Assembly: GCA_012510865.1 (NCBI GenBank)
Contig: JAAZHF010000417.1
Span: 1 to 13,317, forward strand
Length of the DNA: 13,317 bases
DNA from: Gammaproteobacteria bacterium
GTDB lineage: Bacteria > Pseudomonadota > Gammaproteobacteria > Xanthomonadales > Xanthomonadaceae
Direction of reading: 5' to 3'
Under the pieces are notes generated by a model that worked only from the letters and a program-made list of their open reading frames with translations, had not been told where the DNA came from and did no database searches. Of the stretch, positions 11,360-13,317 are shown one piece after another; position 1 is the first letter of the stretch; every line of letters starts with the position of its first letter. The position numbers were made by a program, and so were the translations under genes.

Positions 11360-13312
11360 ATGCCGCAAGCAAAGTTCGCCATCCTACTGTCTGCGGCGCT
11401 CGCGCTGTCCGCCGGGCCCGCCGCCGCGCAGGCCCAGGAGCGGCCCGGGGACGAGCTCGCGCGCCGCGCGCTGGCCGCCGCCGAGGCCGGGCAGCCCGTG
11501 CCCCCGCTGCGCGCCGACCATCCGCTGCAGGGCTGGGTCGCCTACGCCCGCCTGCACCGCGACCTGTCGCGGGTGACGCATCCGGAGGCGGCTGCCTTCC
11601 TGGCGCGCCACGAGGGCCAGGCGGTGGCCGCCGCCTTCCGCGCGGCGTGGCTGGGCGAGCTGGCCAGGCGCCGCGAATGGGGCGCGTTCCGCGCGACCTG
11701 GGTGCCCGGCACCGGCGGCGACGCACTGGCCTGCAGCGAACTGGAGGCGCGCCTGCGCACCGGCGCCGCCGATGCGGCCTGGGACGCGCAGGTGCAGGCG
11801 CTGTGGCGCGGCGCGGGGCGGTCGCAGCCCGACGCCTGCGACCCGGTGTTCGCGGCCCTGGCCGAGCGCGGCAAGCTCGACGACGCGCTGCGCTGGTCGC
11901 GGATCGAGGCCGCGATCGCCGAAGGCCAGCCGGCGGTGGTGCGGGCGGCCGCGCGCGGCCTGCCGGCCGGCGAGCGCGCCCAGGCCGAGGCCTACGCCGC
12001 CTACCTCGGCAAGGCCGACGCCAGCGCCGCGACGTGGCCGAAGACCGCGCGCAGCCGGCTGGCCGCCTCCCATGGCCTGGCCGCGCTCGCGCGCAGCGAT
12101 CCGGACGCGGCCGAGGCCCTGCTGCCGCGGATCGCCGGGGCCCTCGCATTCGGCGACGCCGAGCGCAACCGCGTGCTGTACCAGATCGCCCTGTGGACGG
12201 TCGCCTCCTACGGCGAAGGCGGCGCGCGCCGGCTGGCCGCGGTGCCCGGGTCGGCCTACGACGCGCGGCTGCACGAGTGGCGGGTGCGCGAAGCGCTGGC
12301 GCGCTCGGACTGGCCGGCGGCGCTGGCCGCGATCGAACGCATGCCCGAGGCGCAGCGCTCGGATTCGCGCTGGACCTACTTCGGGGCGCGCCTGCGCGAA
12401 CTTTCCGGCGACCGCGCGGGCGCCCGTGCGCTGTACGCGGCGGCCGCGCGCGATCCCGAATTCCACGGCTTCCTGGCCGCGGACCGGATCGGCGAGCCCT
12501 ACGCGCTGTGTCCGCTGGACCACGCCGCGACCCCGGCCGAGAAGGCCGCGGTGGCCGCGGACCCGGCGATGGAGCGCTCGATGGCGCTGTACCGCATCCG
12601 CCGCGCCGCCTGGGCCGAGCGCGAATGGCGCGACGCCCTGTCGCGCTTCGACGACCGCCAGCGCCGGATCGCCGTGGAAGTGGCGCAGGACAACGGCTGG
12701 TTCGACCGCGGCGTGTTCGGCCTGGTCAACGTCGGCGGCGCGCGCCGGCCGGAGGAACGGCGCCTGTACACGCTGCGCTTCCCGCTCCACCACGACACGC
12801 TGATCCGGGCCGAAAGCGCGCGCAACCGCCTGGACCCGGCCTGGGTCGCGGCCGAGATCCGCGCCGAGAGCGTGTTCAACCCCCGCGCGCGCTCGCCGGC
12901 CAACGCCCGCGGCCTGATGCAGGTGCTGCCCGAGACCGGAGCCGCGGTGGCCCGTCGCCTGGGCGTGCCGTGGACCGGCGCCGAATCGCTGTACGACCCC
13001 GCCACCAACATCCGCATCGGCACCGCCTACCTGCGCGAGATGAAGGACACGTACGCCCTGCCCTACGTCGCCATCGCCGCCTACAACGCGGGGCCCACGC
13101 CCACGGCGCGCTGGCAGGCGCAGAGGCCGGCGATGGACCCCGACTTCTGGATCGAGACCATCACCTACAGGGAAACCCGCGACTACGTGGCCCGCGTGCT
13201 GGCCTTCAGCGTGATCTACGACTGGCGCCTCGACGGCAGCGCGGTGCCGGTGAGCGACCGCAAGCTCGGGCGCGCGGGCTCCGCCCGCAAGCCCTTCGCC
13301 TGCCCGGCCTGA
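11360..13312 (+). CDS. slt: Periplasmic soluble lytic murein transglycosylase (Slt70 type)
   Basis: This encodes a 650-residue enzyme that cleaves the MurNAc-GlcNAc bond of peptidoglycan, leaving 1,6-anhydroMurNAc. The signal peptide is FAILLSAALALSAGPAAAQA, with cleavage near residue 24. Residues about 30-440 form the alpha-superhelical (U-shaped) domain of Slt70, rich in Ala/Arg helices, followed by an L-type linker. The catalytic lysozyme-like domain starts near 475: EIRAESVFNPRARSPANARG holds the catalytic Glu at E503 (ES motif), GLMQVLPETG (518-527) is the GLMQ motif, and AYNAGP (574-579) is the third signature. The length is close to E. coli Slt70 (645 precursor residues). ATG 11360 lacks a Shine-Dalgarno but sits right after a -10 box. 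The gene is divergent from the transporter; the stop is TGA 13310-13312. Confidence 0.94.
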   Translation: MPQAKFAILLSAALALSAGPAAAQAQERPGDELARRALAAAEAGQPVPPLRADHPLQGWVAYARLHRDLSRVTHPEAAAFLARHEGQAVAAAFRAAWLGELARRREWGAFRATWVPGTGGDALACSELEARLRTGAADAAWDAQVQALWRGAGRSQPDACDPVFAALAERGKLDDALRWSRIEAAIAEGQPAVVRAAARGLPAGERAQAEAYAAYLGKADASAATWPKTARSRLAASHGLAALARSDPDAAEALLPRIAGALAFGDAERNRVLYQIALWTVASYGEGGARRLAAVPGSAYDARLHEWRVREALARSDWPAALAAIERMPEAQRSDSRWTYFGARLRELSGDRAGARALYAAAARDPEFHGFLAADRIGEPYALCPLDHAATPAEKAAVAADPAMERSMALYRIRRAAWAEREWRDALSRFDDRQRRIAVEVAQDNGWFDRGVFGLVNVGGARRPEERRLYTLRFPLHHDTLIRAESARNRLDPAWVAAEIRAESVFNPRARSPANARGLMQVLPETGAAVARRLGVPWTGAESLYDPATNIRIGTAYLREMKDTYALPYVAIAAYNAGPTPTARWQAQRPAMDPDFWIETITYRETRDYVARVLAFSVIYDWRLDGSAVPVSDRKLGRAGSARKPFACPA

Positions 13313-13317
13313 TGGAG

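Overview
The window joins two very different kinds of DNA. Bases 1-3364 have moderate GC and consist of short, mostly unrelated genes separated by eight near-identical palindromic sites. Each site runs from an RYYYAAC-type box to a GTTRRRY box and is exactly 60 or 112 bases long. This is the distal (3') end of a chromosomal integron cassette array. All cassettes are on the + strand, so the integrase gene and attI should lie off the left edge. Bases 3365-13317 are very GC-rich chromosomal DNA with typical gammaproteobacterial housekeeping and envelope genes. The GC content, the attC type (in translation it gives the tail NNSFKPTPLRGAA), a large TonB-dependent receptor and an Slt70-type transglycosylase all fit the Xanthomonadaceae (Lysobacter/Luteimonas/Pseudoxanthomonas-like). 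That assignment is inference.

Array: cassette A (partial, hydrophobic C-terminus), B (4-TM protein, 146-547), C (4-TM protein, 606-1091), D (58-aa Gly-rich 2-TM protein, 1239-1415), E (69-aa 2-TM protein, 1494-1703), F (secreted 171-aa protein, 1809-2324), G (131-aa soluble helical protein with a possible coupled mini-ORF, 2449-2844) and H (no convincing gene). I recognise no function for any cassette product. The strong bias to membrane or exported products is the main functional clue. In four cassettes the attC R'' box supplies the TAA stop codon. The 112-base attC sites carry an extra internal hairpin, and two of them show compensatory base-pair changes.

Boundary: the last attC (3253-3364) abuts a tspO remnant (3375-3634) that lacks its N-terminal half and carries a frameshift. 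The array end therefore lies in or next to a former tspO gene.

Chromosomal part, left to right: a small 3-TM protein (3745-4038, +); a VOC/glyoxalase-fold protein (4071-4451, +) overlapping by ATGA a secreted protein of unknown family (4448-5203, +); on the minus strand an NAD-dependent epimerase/dehydratase (5216-6373), overlapping by ATGA a Gfo/Idh/MocA oxidoreductase (6370-7413); a TonB-dependent outer-membrane receptor (7535-10399, -); and a TauE/SafE transporter (10514-11311, -). A periplasmic lytic transglycosylase (11360-13312, +) is divergent from the transporter across only 48 bases. The minus-strand block could link outer-membrane uptake to sugar or cyclitol redox chemistry, but GC-rich hairpins separate the receptor from the two enzymes and the substrate cannot be read from the sequence.
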